From Nostoc piscinale CENA21 (GTDB lineage Bacteria; Cyanobacteriota; Cyanobacteriia; Cyanobacteriales; Nostocaceae): 64,000 nucleotides of DNA. Positions 26,804 to 34,953 of this stretch are shown piece after piece. The translations under genes and the position numbers were made by a program. Location: positions 5,134,158 through 5,198,157 of the forward strand of contig NZ_CP012036.1 in NCBI RefSeq assembly GCF_001298445.1, given 5' to 3'. Under the pieces are notes generated by a model. That model did no database searches and was not told the DNA's origin. It saw nothing but the letters and a program-made list of their open reading frames with translations. The first letter of the stretch is position 1; every line of letters starts with the position of its first letter.

Positions 26804-27250
26804 TCAATAAATCCTTCTTGTTGACTGGATTGATTAATATCTGTCTTGTTGCTGGATCTGTTGAAGTACTGCTTTCAATCCCAAGGCCGTAGACATTAGA
26901 CATCAGCTTATCAAGATTTTGCTTGGATGGCAGATGAATACATCAAGAATAATTAAAGAAGAATTCAGGATTTATACCAATTCACAATTCGCAATTCGCA
27001 ATGACGCTCGCAGGCTCGCTACCGCTACGCTAACGCAATTAAAAAACTTAGATACAGCAAAGCTTTTAGGGTTTACATCTGTATCAAATTTTTCGTGAAA
27101 TGGTATTAGCATTCAGAATCAGAATAGGCTCTATAGCTAAAATTGAGACTGTAAATATACTAAGAACATAAAACCCCGACTTTTTTTAAAAGTCGGGGTT
27201 ATGGAATCTGGAAATTTGAATTGTTCGAGTTAGCTATAAGGTGAAGCTAT
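26804..27250. other. Intergenic region with short repeats and a terminator
   Basis: It contains AATTCGCA tandem units (about 26983-27001), a GC-rich dispersed block with GCTCGCAGGCTCGCTACCGC (about 27003-27038) and a strong terminator (27172-27200). No gene is seen. The bioB promoter must lie near 26810-26900. Confidence 0.5.
27172..27200 (-). terminator. Rho-independent terminator downstream of the GTG-repeat protein gene
   Basis: A perfect 13-base stem, AACCCCGACTTTT pairing with AAAAGTCGGGGTT, with a three-base TTT loop. It lies about 50 bases after the minus-strand gene at 27251 and could act in both directions. Confidence 0.8.
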
Positions 27251-28015
27251 CTAATATCTAGAGCCAGAACGTACTTCATTAGGATCGCGGTATGCTGTGG
27301 GTTCTTGGCGCTTACGTGCTAAACCCGCTAAACCTGCTAGACCAAGTAAACCTAACCAACCCCAATTGGAATTGCGATCGCCCCTCACATCGCTAGTTCC
27401 TTGGTAAGATGTAGTACCTGTATTGTTGGTTGTTCCTGTGTCTGTTCCTGTAGTGCCGGAACCTGTACCATAAGTACCCGTAGTGCCTGAGCCTGAGCCA
27501 GTTCCAGTGGTTCCAGTACCTGTACCATAAGTGCCTGTAGTGCCTGAGCCAGTTCCAGTGGTTCCAGTACCTGTACCATAAGTGCCTGTAGTGCCTGAGC
27601 CAGTTCCGGTGGTTCCAGTGCCTGTACCATAAGTGCCTGTAGTGCCTGTACCGTCAGTACCTGTAGTACCTGAGCCAGTTCCAGTGGTTCCAGTGCCTGT
27701 ACCATAAGTACCCGTAGTGCCTGAGCCAGTTCCAGTGGTTCCAGTGCCTGTACCATAAGTACCTGTAGTGCCAGCGCCTGTTCCGTCAGTACCTGTAGTA
27801 CCAGTTCCTGTTGTTCCTGTAGTGCCTGTGCCGGTTCCTGTCGTTCCGGTGCCTGTAGTACCTGTAGTGCCTGTACTGGTTCCAGTTCCGCTACTTCCTG
27901 CACTACCTGTACCACTGCCTCCTGTTTGAGCATAAATAGGCGTGGATAGTGAAACTGCACAACTGATAGCGAATAGACTCACTAAAACAGACTTGGACAA
28001 ATTAAGAGATTTCAT
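27251..28015 (-). CDS. GTG-repeat protein with WGxxGxxG-type C-terminal membrane anchor
   Basis: The signal peptide (MKSLNLSKSVLVSLFAISCA) ends near YAQ. The middle, about 150 residues, consists of Gly-Thr-rich repeats (units such as TGTYGTGTGTTGTGSG) of low complexity. The end has NWGWLGLLGLAGLAGLARKRQ, the WGxxGxxG membrane-anchor motif with a basic stop, then a polar tail. Similar proteins occur in many Nostocales and are thought to be surface-exposed. The start at 28015 is preferred over 28066 since AAGGAATT lies just upstream. The DNA repeat makes copy number prone to vary. Confidence 0.85.
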   Translation of the reverse strand: MKSLNLSKSVLVSLFAISCAVSLSTPIYAQTGGSGTGSAGSSGTGTSTGTTGTTGTGTTGTGTGTTGTTGTGTTGTDGTGAGTTGTYGTGTGTTGTGSGTTGTYGTGTGTTGTGSGTTGTDGTGTTGTYGTGTGTTGTGSGTTGTYGTGTGTTGTGSGTTGTYGTGTGTTGTGSGSGTTGTYGTGSGTTGTDTGTTNNTGTTSYQGTSDVRGDRNSNWGWLGLLGLAGLAGLARKRQEPTAYRDPNEVRSGSRY

Positions 28016-28066
28016 GCGTTTAATTCCTTGTTGTCTCGAAATATTCTTGCTTGTTAACTTTCTCAA

Positions 28067-28515
28067 CTCCTAGGCTAGGTATTGCTTAATTTTACGAATC
28101 TAAACTGATGCTAAATATGTAAAAATCAAACTTATTTTCATCAGCTACAAACTAGTTTTATCCCTAGGTATAAAGTACGTTAAAACCATTTATTTGCTTT
28201 TTCAGTCATACAAATCCAACTATCAAAACTTGAGTAATAAACATTATTTTGTTACTTTTCCAAAGCATCAATTATTTATGAGCATTTTGTTATTGGCTTA
28301 CACAAAAAAAATGTCAAACTATAGAATGCTTTGGAATAATTAAATTGTTGCAAACAGGTAAGTACGTAACCTCTTTCCTAAGATATAAGTTGAAATGAGT
28401 AAAATAACAGCAAAATGGAGGATTAAATTTTTAATCCTCCACCTCAAATTGACTAATTAATTTATTCAAAGGGTTGAATTTATTAACAATAATTTGGTTA
28501 GTTAGCTAAGTTCAG
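28067..28515. other. Intergenic region between two minus-strand genes
   Basis: AT-rich, no gene seen. It holds the terminator of the SDR gene (28416-28441) and presumably the promoter of the GTG-repeat protein gene. Confidence 0.5.
28416..28441 (-). terminator. Hairpin terminator downstream of the SDR gene
   Basis: A stem of eleven bases, TGGAGGATTAA with TTAATCCTCCA, around a four-base loop, about 75 bases downstream of the stop at 28516. The tail on the minus strand is TTTTGC, a weak U tract. Confidence 0.65.
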
Positions 28516-29391
28516 CTATTCGTACTGAGCAATTATCTGTAATTCTTCTTTGATAGATAAAGGTTGATATCCTAAACTGAAAGCTTTAGAACTATCTAAA
28601 GAAACATCTGCTGGTCTGGGTGCAGACATTTTTACATCTTGTTGTTGGCAGCTTTTGATGCCCGTAGACGGTAGTTTTAATACTTCTACTAATAACTTCC
28701 CAAAGTCATAACGTGAAATTCGCTCTTTACCTCCTAGGTGAATGATGCCATTCACTTTTTGTACAGCTAACAATAGCCCTTTAGCGGCTGTTGTCGCACT
28801 GGCTGGTGTACGAAATTCATCAATAAATAAATTTAATTCTTTTTCTTCTTTTAAAGTTTTAATAAATGGTTGAATAAAACTTTGGGCTGTGGGTGTGGCG
28901 CTACCAAACATTAATGGCATTCGGCAAACTGCGGTCATGGGATATCGCTCTAACATACCCATTTCAGCCATGACTTTTTGTTCACCATAAATATTGATGG
29001 GGCATACTGGTGAAGCCTCATGATAAGGAGCATTTAAGCCGTTAAAGACTTGATCTGTGGATGTAAACGCGCAAGGAACCGAATAATCTGCACAGAGTCC
29101 AGCAATGTTGCAAGATGCTATGACATTGATGAGGTGTGATTCTTGAGGATGAATTTGGCAAAAATTTGGTTGTGAGTGGGCAGCTGTATGAATAACTGCG
29201 GTGGGATTAATTGTTTTAAATAGTTTTTTTAATTCTTGAAAGTCTGTTAAATCGACTTTTACCATTTTGATTCCCGGAATCTCTAGCAAATGAGAGTTAT
29301 AAGTACCATAAACTTCCCATTCTTGTTTTGCTAGTTGGCAAAGATGCCATCCTAAAAAGCCACTGGCTCCGGTAATCAATAATTTTTTCAT
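28516..29391 (-). CDS. NAD(P)-dependent sugar-nucleotide reductase/epimerase (RmlD-like SDR)
   Basis: 291 residues. The N-terminal LLITGASGFLGWHL is the nucleotide-binding Rossmann motif, the catalytic YGEQK is the Tyr-x-x-x-Lys pair and FTSTDQVFNG holds the serine/threonine of the triad. Its closest pattern is dTDP-4-dehydrorhamnose reductase. It probably works on a nucleotide sugar in exopolysaccharide or cell-wall synthesis. An IS630 copy lies 6 bases upstream of its ATG, so its native promoter and ribosome-binding site have been separated; expression may now depend on the IS end. Confidence 0.88.
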   Translation of the reverse strand: MKKLLITGASGFLGWHLCQLAKQEWEVYGTYNSHLLEIPGIKMVKVDLTDFQELKKLFKTINPTAVIHTAAHSQPNFCQIHPQESHLINVIASCNIAGLCADYSVPCAFTSTDQVFNGLNAPYHEASPVCPINIYGEQKVMAEMGMLERYPMTAVCRMPLMFGSATPTAQSFIQPFIKTLKEEKELNLFIDEFRTPASATTAAKGLLLAVQKVNGIIHLGGKERISRYDFGKLLVEVLKLPSTGIKSCQQQDVKMSAPRPADVSLDSSKAFSLGYQPLSIKEELQIIAQYE

Positions 29392-29453
29392 ATATTACAG
29401 CACTTTGCGTAACAGTTAGGCACAATATTTAAGAAGATAAAGTAAAAAATAAG

Positions 29454-29843
29454 ATGAAACCATACTCAATAGATTTAAGAGAGAAAATAATTAGTGTTTA
29501 CGAAGCAGGAAATACATCAATTAGGAAAGTAGCAGCAAGATTCAAGGTAAGTAAAAATACAGTGCAAGGATTGGTAAAGCAAAAACGGGAACAAGGAACG
29601 TTACAGCCAAGACCAGCAACGGGAGGAAAAGCAAGTCAACTGTCTGGTTATGAACACCAGATAGAGGAAATGGTGGCGGAATTTCCAGATTATACCCTAG
29701 CCGAATATTGTGAATATTGGGGAGAAAAAACAGGAGTCAGATTGAGTGAGAGTGCAATGTGCAGATTTCTCCAAAAACAAGAATTGACAGTCAAAAAAAA
29801 CACTCAAAAGCAGCCAAGGTCACAGAGAAACAACACAAAATAA
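29454..29843 (+). CDS. IS630 transposase, N-terminal frame
   Basis: 129 residues: MKPYSIDLREKIISVYEAG and STIRKVAARF-type helix-turn-helix (TSIRKVAARFKVSKNTVQGL), then the second winged-helix (GYEHQIEEMVAEFPDYTLAE), the DNA-binding half of the transposase. It breaks at an A8 run (29793-29800). With one base less, translation continues as VKKTLKSSQGHRETTQNKRL into the catalytic frame, so the element either uses frameshifting in the A run or carries a mutation. Confidence 0.85.
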   Translation: MKPYSIDLREKIISVYEAGNTSIRKVAARFKVSKNTVQGLVKQKREQGTLQPRPATGGKASQLSGYEHQIEEMVAEFPDYTLAEYCEYWGEKTGVRLSESAMCRFLQKQELTVKKNTQKQPRSQRNNTK

Positions 29844-29889
29844 ACGGTTAGAGTATTGGGAAATTATCCGGGATGTATTTGTAGATGAC

Positions 29890-30399
29890 TTGGTGTTCCT
29901 GGACGAAATGGGAATATTGCTAGGGTTAATGCGGGAACTGGGCAGAAGTAAAAAAGGAACGCGGGTGTATGATGTCAAGCCATTTTATCGTGGAAGTCGG
30001 GTAACTGTCGTCGGGGCAATCAGCCACAAGTCCATCCTAGCAATGAAGACATTAGACAAATCTATGACGGGTGATGACTTCAAACAATTTATTCAAGAAG
30101 AACTATTGCCTCAATTATGGCCCGGAGCAGTAGTAGTAATGGATAATTTGAGGGCACACAAGATCAAAGGTATCAAGGAGATGATAGAGTCCGTCGGTGC
30201 CAGAGTCGTTTACTTATCACCTTATTCCCCAGAATTTAATCCCATCGAACATTTATGGTGGCAACTCAAGGCATTTATCAGAAAGTTTTCTCCACATAAT
30301 AAATTTGCCGTCGAACAACTCTTAGCTCTTGGAGTACTTTTATGCTCCAGTCAGCAACTTCAAAACTATTTTTCTCACTGCTGCTACTGTACCAGTTAG
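29890..30399 (+). CDS. IS630 transposase, catalytic DDE frame
   Basis: 169 residues as an independent frame, but the in-frame coding extends back to the A8 run near 29800 (LEYWEIIRDVFVDDLVFLDE). The DDE triad is seen in FLDEMGI, VVMDNLRAHK and NPIEHLWWQLK. The end GVLLCSSQQLQNYF is normal for the group. Confidence 0.85.
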   Translation: MVFLDEMGILLGLMRELGRSKKGTRVYDVKPFYRGSRVTVVGAISHKSILAMKTLDKSMTGDDFKQFIQEELLPQLWPGAVVVMDNLRAHKIKGIKEMIESVGARVVYLSPYSPEFNPIEHLWWQLKAFIRKFSPHNKFAVEQLLALGVLLCSSQQLQNYFSHCCYCTS

Positions 30400-30416
30400 T
30401 CTCGCAAAGTGCTGTA

Positions 30417-30584
30417 TTATTCACGCTAGGTGCAGCAGTGGAAACAACTGTTGGCGATAAAAATTGAAGCTTTTGTGCCAATGCCACAGCATTACGCCAG
30501 TTATAAAACTGCAAATATCCTGGTTGCAAGATATCTGCAATCCACACCAGCAGTACGAACCAAAAAAATTGCCTTTACCCACAT
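30417..30584 (-). pseudogene. N-terminal part of a membrane protein gene cut by IS630
   Basis: The ATG at 30584 overlaps the preceding stop (TAATG). With one base removed from the T7 run on the coding strand (30562-30568) the frame reads MWVKAIFWFVLLVWIADILQ and YNWRNAVALAQKLQFL, an N-terminal membrane anchor plus helix, and runs into the IS630 end at 30416. The rest is missing from the far side of the IS. It is the last gene of the cluster of small membrane proteins to its right. Confidence 0.65.
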
Positions 30585-31072
30585 TATTCCAACTGCTTAA
30601 CCACAGGCAGGGCAAAAGAAGGAACTTCTTTGGGTACAACTTCAATCTTCTTCCCAGCTGCATATCCTGGCCCGGTGTAACTGCCATTAAGGAGAAAATT
30701 CAACAGCATTATTAACAACCACACTCCTACGGCAGCGACACCCACAGGAGATTTAATTACATCAGATAAAAAATATACTGGATACCAGCCAAATCTCCAG
30801 GGATTTTGTGGATGCAACCTATGTGCTTTCCAAGTCTCAATATAGGGAATTTCGATCTGAGGAACTCTCGGCTTATAAGCAGTAGGTGCATTGATATACC
30901 TAACTTCTACAGGTTGAGTATCATAAGTTGTCATAGGAGAAACGCTAGGTTGCTGATTTACCATTCCTCCTTGCTGTACCTGCTGCAACATATTTTGCAA
31001 CCGATTGGCAGGTACAATTGCTCCACCTTCAGAATAATCAACATCAAAATTACGGCGTTGATTTCTACTCAT
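30584..31072 (-). CDS. Single-pass membrane protein of the conjugation-like cluster
   Basis: 162 residues with a polar N-terminus (MSRNQRRNFDVDYSEGG, many Gln/Asn/Pro), HPQNPWRFGWYPVYFLSDV and one transmembrane helix (about 115-132, VGVAAVGVWLLIMLLNFLL). No enzymatic motif. Size and layout resemble small accessory proteins of pilus or conjugation gene sets; I do not recognise the family. Confidence 0.55.
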   Translation of the reverse strand: MSRNQRRNFDVDYSEGGAIVPANRLQNMLQQVQQGGMVNQQPSVSPMTTYDTQPVEVRYINAPTAYKPRVPQIEIPYIETWKAHRLHPQNPWRFGWYPVYFLSDVIKSPVGVAAVGVWLLIMLLNFLLNGSYTGPGYAAGKKIEVVPKEVPSFALPVVKQLE

Positions 31073-31094
31073 AATATGACCTCAAATTAACTAA

Positions 31095-31661
31095 CTAGCT
31101 GGCGGGTTTATTATTTATTTGGGAGTTAGTATCTTCCCAAAAATCTTCATCTTGAAGTTGGGCGTAAAACTCTTCTGGAGATAAGATTCCAGGTTGATTT
31201 TGCACTCCATCTTCAACAAACTGACTACTATCTATTCGCCCTAATCCAGAAACAGCAGAACGAGGAGAAAATTGAACGACATTTTTAGCAGAAAACTCAT
31301 TATTAAATCTCATCCCAGGAGGCGAAACTGGGGGAGGTAAGGAAGGCTGAATATCAGTATTATAAACACCAACATGAAGTTGTTGATTGCCAGAATTGCC
31401 CAAGTTATCAGACACTACATCTGTTTCTTCAACTGCATTGTTATAGTCAGAAATTCCCCAACTCAAGAAACAAGCAAACCCAGCCAGAAATATAACTGCA
31501 CTCATCCAATGCACTTCTGAATTGGGAGATGGCATCATCTCAACCGTTGTCCGAGTTGAACCTTCCAGGGTAGTACGAATAGGGGTACGTTTGACTGCCG
31601 CTACAACATTGAGCGAACACAAAGCTATGCAAATTATCGCAGCAGCAAACTTGACATACAT
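31095..31661 (-). CDS. Exported or membrane protein of the conjugation-like cluster
   Basis: 188 residues: N-terminal signal or membrane segment (MYVKFAAAIICIALCSLNVVA), a second hydrophobic segment (about 52-68, SAVIFLAGFACFLSWGI) and a long polar tail with Pro- and Asn-rich stretches. It begins 4 bases after the stop of the 31666-32508 gene. Unknown family. Confidence 0.55.
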   Translation of the reverse strand: MYVKFAAAIICIALCSLNVVAAVKRTPIRTTLEGSTRTTVEMMPSPNSEVHWMSAVIFLAGFACFLSWGISDYNNAVEETDVVSDNLGNSGNQQLHVGVYNTDIQPSLPPPVSPPGMRFNNEFSAKNVVQFSPRSAVSGLGRIDSSQFVEDGVQNQPGILSPEEFYAQLQDEDFWEDTNSQINNKPAS

Positions 31662-31665
31662 GACA

Positions 31666-32508
31666 TCACTCCCCTGATTTATTAACAGGCTTTCTATTAG
31701 GAATTGGATTAGGTAATTGCTTCTTCATTTGTTGGAGATATATTCGCCTTTGCTCCTCTTTTTGGCGTATTTTCTCGCGGATGTCTGCCACCTGTGCCAT
31801 CTGCTCTACTGGGTCTAAATACCCCCGCGCCCGTAACAGCTGCGCCTGTGCAAGCGAGTATGGTTCTTGAGCATTCCTAATCTGAATTAGCATTTGATTC
31901 AGATCGACCGATGGTTGAGATTCCAAGTTTTGAGCGTAATCAATCGCCTCTAATTTACCCAAGATCAAAATAGCAGCAGCCCCAGTTGGTATCTTCTCCT
32001 CAACTTTTGTACCATCGGTTTTGCGGTATCCCCAATAAAAACTATTATTTCCAGAAGCCGCTTCTAGTAAAACATCCAGCGAGTTGAATTTAACTATCTC
32101 CAGTGCCGGCATATAGTGCAGGCGGTAAAATCCAGATTTCTCATTAGCTTGCATTCTGGATATTTCACCCCGCAATTGCTGTCCCCACAATGCCGCCGCT
32201 AACTGTCGCCAGCCTGTAAGAGTAGGCGCACCTTCTACCGAGGAGTAACTGGATAGATGGTCTATATTGTAGTCAGTACGGGAAAGCTTTTCTAAGTACA
32301 CTTCTCGAATTTGGGCAACTTGCGCCTTTACTTGCTGTACCTCCGATATCTGATTACCTGGAATTTGTTGCTTCCATCCAACCATTAATGCAACTGCCCC
32401 AATAACAGACAGCGCACTAACAGTCGAACAAACCGTCCACAGGGTGACATTTACCTTTTGTCTTCTTCGATTTGGTTGTTTATTTCGCACAGGTGTAGGA
32501 GTAAACAT
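31666..32508 (-). CDS. Membrane-anchored coiled-coil protein of the conjugation-like cluster
   Basis: 280 residues. A basic N-terminus (NKQPNRRRQKVN) precedes one transmembrane helix (about 23-45, TVCSTVSALSVIGAVALMVG). The rest is helical, with a likely coiled coil (QQIPGNQISEVQQVKAQVAQ) and a C-terminal Arg/Lys/Glu-rich helix (DIREKIRQKEEQRRIYLQQM). The layout (cytoplasmic tail, anchor, periplasmic domain) suits an inner-membrane scaffold. No known family recognised. Confidence 0.6.
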   Translation of the reverse strand: MFTPTPVRNKQPNRRRQKVNVTLWTVCSTVSALSVIGAVALMVGWKQQIPGNQISEVQQVKAQVAQIREVYLEKLSRTDYNIDHLSSYSSVEGAPTLTGWRQLAAALWGQQLRGEISRMQANEKSGFYRLHYMPALEIVKFNSLDVLLEAASGNNSFYWGYRKTDGTKVEEKIPTGAAAILILGKLEAIDYAQNLESQPSVDLNQMLIQIRNAQEPYSLAQAQLLRARGYLDPVEQMAQVADIREKIRQKEEQRRIYLQQMKKQLPNPIPNRKPVNKSGE

Positions 32509-32518
32509 AATTTACCCC

Positions 32519-32736
32519 TCACGTATTATCAACAACCAACTGCAACTGAGGGCGCTTGTTTAACTCGCGCGCGATCGCAATTCCCGCACCACCCACAACT
32601 ATTCCGGTTAGTAGCAACAGAGGGTGCAAGGCAAGCGTGCCCCCACTCCCAAAAGTTGTCCTACCATCCCGGAAACACCCAAGTTCATTAACAAACCACC
32701 CGCAGTATTAACCAAAAAGTCAAATGCTGCACTCAT
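32519..32736 (-). CDS. Small pilin-like two-TM protein (VirB2/TrbC-like), frameshifted
   Basis: The frame from 32736 starts MSAAFDFLVNTAGGLLMNLG with one hydrophobic segment and reaches the C5 run at 32640-32644. Reading on with one base inserted there gives LALHPLLLLTGIVVGGAGIA and ends KRPQLQLVVDNT at 32519. The result is a protein of about 72 residues with two hydrophobic helices and a short loop, the typical layout of conjugative pilin precursors. The uncorrected product is about 45 residues. The gene is too short and broken for ordinary calling. Confidence 0.45.
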
Positions 32737-32738
32737 AT

Positions 32739-32987
32739 CTACTCCCTGGTAAACCAAATAACTACTAGTGCCAGAACTAAACCAACTAATTCACCTATGC
32801 CTACACCCACCAAAATTGGCTGGATGCTGTAAATCTCCTGTTTATCCTGCGTTGGGGGAATCGCTACCCATGTCCCAACCACAGTACCAGCTACTACCGA
32901 AAGTAAATTTATACCAACTGCTTGGGTAGATGTTTTTCTCAAATTAAGTAAACTCTCATCCCGTATTCGATAGCAGATGGGTAGCAT
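32739..32987 (-). CDS. Small two-TM protein of the conjugation-like cluster
   Basis: 82 residues with two hydrophobic segments (about 24-44, VGINLLSVVAGTVVGTWVAI, and 55-78, PILVGVGIGELVGLVLALVV) and short polar ends. It sits 8 bases downstream of the 33-kb gene and 2 bases upstream of the pilin-like gene, so the cluster is an operon. No motif identifies it. Confidence 0.55.
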   Translation of the reverse strand: MLPICYRIRDESLLNLRKTSTQAVGINLLSVVAGTVVGTWVAIPPTQDKQEIYSIQPILVGVGIGELVGLVLALVVIWFTRE

Positions 32988-32995
32988 CTGGCTAA

Positions 32996-33616
32996 CTATT
33001 TCTTCGGAGATTGCCCGGTTTTCGGCTGCGAGGACTTCAACTGTCTGGGCTGCGGTGTCGATGTACTGACCAATAGTGGATGAGTCTCTTCCCCCCAGTT
33101 CACTTTGCCGAAAAAATCGTTATCAATGCGCGAATTGATTCGCTCTTGCGCCTGGTCGTAACCAGATGGAACAGAAGTATTACCTTCAGCCAGCGAACTA
33201 CTGCCATGAAAAACAAATTCTTCTAGAGCAAGTGTGGAAGATTCAAGCACCACTTTATGGCGTAATTCTCCTAACTGAATTCCCCTGTCTGCATCCCGGT
33301 AAAGTATTCCTACAAAACTATCGGGGGAAGCCTGTTCTGGGTCTACGCCAAATCGCTGTTTAATATACTCGCGCTTATCGAACTTATGTTCGCCTACTTC
33401 TGATTTGCGATCGCGCATTGCAATCAAGTGCTGGGCAGCTTCTTCCAAGGACATACCTTCACGAGAAGCTATTTCTTTAAGTTGAACTAATTGCTGTTCG
33501 ATTGTTTCGTCAAGCGTATCATTTGCCTGTAAAGCTAAATCTAGCAACCGACAGCAGGTGCGTACTACATCAGGCGACACCTGCAAAGTCTCTGCCACTT
33601 TGTTGATATGCTTCAT
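32996..33616 (-). CDS. HTH-type protein, unknown function
   Basis: 206 residues. The N-terminus (INKVAETLQVSPDVVRTCCR) resembles a helix-turn-helix, followed by helices (DETIEQQLVQLKEIASREGM, LEEAAQHLIAMRDRK), a domain with FGVDPEQASPDSFVGILYRD and a disordered Ser/Pro/Gln tail. The phrase FGVDP recurs in the gene at 38053-38994 (HRFGVDPAHL), suggesting the two island proteins share a module. First or second gene of the operon that runs to 30417. Confidence 0.55.
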   Translation of the reverse strand: MKHINKVAETLQVSPDVVRTCCRLLDLALQANDTLDETIEQQLVQLKEIASREGMSLEEAAQHLIAMRDRKSEVGEHKFDKREYIKQRFGVDPEQASPDSFVGILYRDADRGIQLGELRHKVVLESSTLALEEFVFHGSSSLAEGNTSVPSGYDQAQERINSRIDNDFFGKVNWGEETHPLLVSTSTPQPRQLKSSQPKTGQSPKK

Positions 33617-33630
33617 TGCGCTCGATTCTC

Positions 33631-33969
33631 CTAATTACTGATTGCACAATTGGGTTGTTTTTTTTCTTCATCAGATATATGCTTGGTCAAAAAGTTATAA
33701 AGGGTTATACCATTAACTTTTTGTAAATAAGCATCTAAGCCACCAGCAGGAATTACTTGCTGTAAATATTCCTTATACGTCAACCGTCGAATTTTGGTAG
33801 CAACGTAAAAAACATCAGCAATCTCAACTGTTGCTGCATCAAAATACCCTCCCCGCTTTCGCGGTTTTACTATACCGGCATAGGGATACCACTTTTGTAA
33901 AGCAGAGATTGAAATCCCGTATCTTTCGGCAAGTGTTTTTTGGGTGTAGATAACGTTTTCACATATCAT
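33631..33969 (-). CDS. Small HTH (MerR-like) protein
   Basis: 113 residues from the ATG at 33969 (a TTG at 33984 is possible). The N-terminal part TQKTLAERYGISISALQKWY is a helix-turn-helix of the MerR or excisionase type, followed by GIVKPRKRGGYFDAATVEIA, a typical wing. It probably regulates the operon it begins. The 375 bases upstream are AT-rich. Confidence 0.65.
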   Translation of the reverse strand: MICENVIYTQKTLAERYGISISALQKWYPYAGIVKPRKRGGYFDAATVEIADVFYVATKIRRLTYKEYLQQVIPAGGLDAYLQKVNGITLYNFLTKHISDEEKKQPNCAISN

Positions 33970-33984
33970 CAAACTCAATTCCAA

Positions 33985-34360
33985 GTGAAAGACAACATCA
34001 ATGAGAAGCGAATTAAACTAGCACATTACTAAATTGTTTGTAAATTAGAAAATAATTTACCAAATATGCCAGTTTAGTACAGGTATAGCTCAACTCAAAT
34101 ACACCTATATTTCAACCTATCTCCGAATAAACTGCACACTAGCCAAGTTACATACTGCCTGTTGATAATGCAAGCACGTTTGTATATATGAGTAAAAAAA
34201 ATAAAAAAATTACTCTTTTAATAAAAAATTACTCTAACAGAAATATATAACGAAATATGGGACTTAATAGCCTGTGAGAAGTTCATTGAACTTTTACCCA
34301 TTTATCTTGCAGTCTCATGTTATGAAAATACTTGCATTCACAATCTAATAACTGCAAAGC
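33985..34360. other. AT-rich intergenic region, no gene seen
   Basis: About 375 bases between the HTH gene and the HNH gene. It has a direct repeat of AAAAAATTACTC (about 34204-34232) and no open frame. It likely carries the promoter of the small HTH gene. Confidence 0.5.
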
Positions 34361-34948
34361 TTACCCTTGTTGAGAAATAGCCTGCTGCTGTTTCTTTACC
34401 GCGCGAGCTATCAAAGGGGCTTTTTTCTCTAATCCTTGTAGAGTCAAATCACCATCCAAATAAAGTTGATACCATTGTTGACGTTGGCGCAGGACTCTTT
34501 CATCATCCCGTAACCGCAACCTTTCCAAAGTAAATTCTGCCCTTTGAAGTTGTTGCGGAGGAACTTTATCTGTTAATACTAATTGTAGGGAAGGAAGTAA
34601 AATTTCAAACCAATCTTCTCCCAAATCAAAAGGATCAAGCACTTGGTCGTCAAGCGTCCCTTTACTACTATTTATCCAAGCGGAAGCAAAGCGTAAATTG
34701 CTCCATTCGTAAGCTAAATAGCGATAATTTTCCCGGCTGCGATAATGATCTACTGTCCCAACTGGTTCGTACATGACGCTATAGCCACACAGATTATTAA
34801 ATCCATCGGCTAAATAACTTTTGAAGGGCGACCAATAATCTCTTGTTCCTTTTTTGGGATCAGGATTTTTTTGCAACCAAGCATTTCCCGGTTGTCGTAC
34901 TTTTTCATCAAAATCAGGCGGTTCTGGAGGAGGATTAAATGGCATCAT
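34361..34948 (-). CDS. HNH-type endonuclease, PtuB-like partner of the ATPase
   Basis: From the ATG at 34948 (AGAGGT nine bases upstream; an earlier Met at 35011 overlaps the ATPase gene) the protein has the PtuB/TIGR02646 layout: a Pro-rich start, then VGTVDHYRSRENYR with the catalytic His and YEWSNLRFASAWINSSK with the Asn pair. The Cys residues that bind structural zinc in most PtuB proteins are not kept (CGYS and FASAW in their places). It is paired with the ATPase gene, whose stop is 6 bases upstream. Together they resemble a Septu-type anti-phage system. Confidence 0.72.
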   Translation of the reverse strand: MMPFNPPPEPPDFDEKVRQPGNAWLQKNPDPKKGTRDYWSPFKSYLADGFNNLCGYSVMYEPVGTVDHYRSRENYRYLAYEWSNLRFASAWINSSKGTLDDQVLDPFDLGEDWFEILLPSLQLVLTDKVPPQQLQRAEFTLERLRLRDDERVLRQRQQWYQLYLDGDLTLQGLEKKAPLIARAVKKQQQAISQQG

Positions 34949-34953
34949 CTGTG

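Larger units (their letters stand above)
29398..30414 (+). mobile_element. IS630-family insertion sequence, copy 2
   Basis: Inverted ends CAGCACTTTGCG at 29398-29409 and CGCAAAGTGCTG at 30403-30414, each bordered by TA (29396-29397, 30415-30416). The 1,017-base element is in opposite orientation to copy 1 and its ends differ, so it is a different IS630 subgroup. It separates the SDR gene from a truncated gene whose 3' part is not on the far side, so it marks one edge of the accessory island. Confidence 0.9.

Noticed and set aside
27385..27960. A 191-residue open frame in the repeat region, rich in QALQALMVQ units
   Set aside because: It is an alternative-frame reading of the Gly-Thr repeat DNA; the other frame has a signal peptide, a membrane anchor and a ribosome-binding site.
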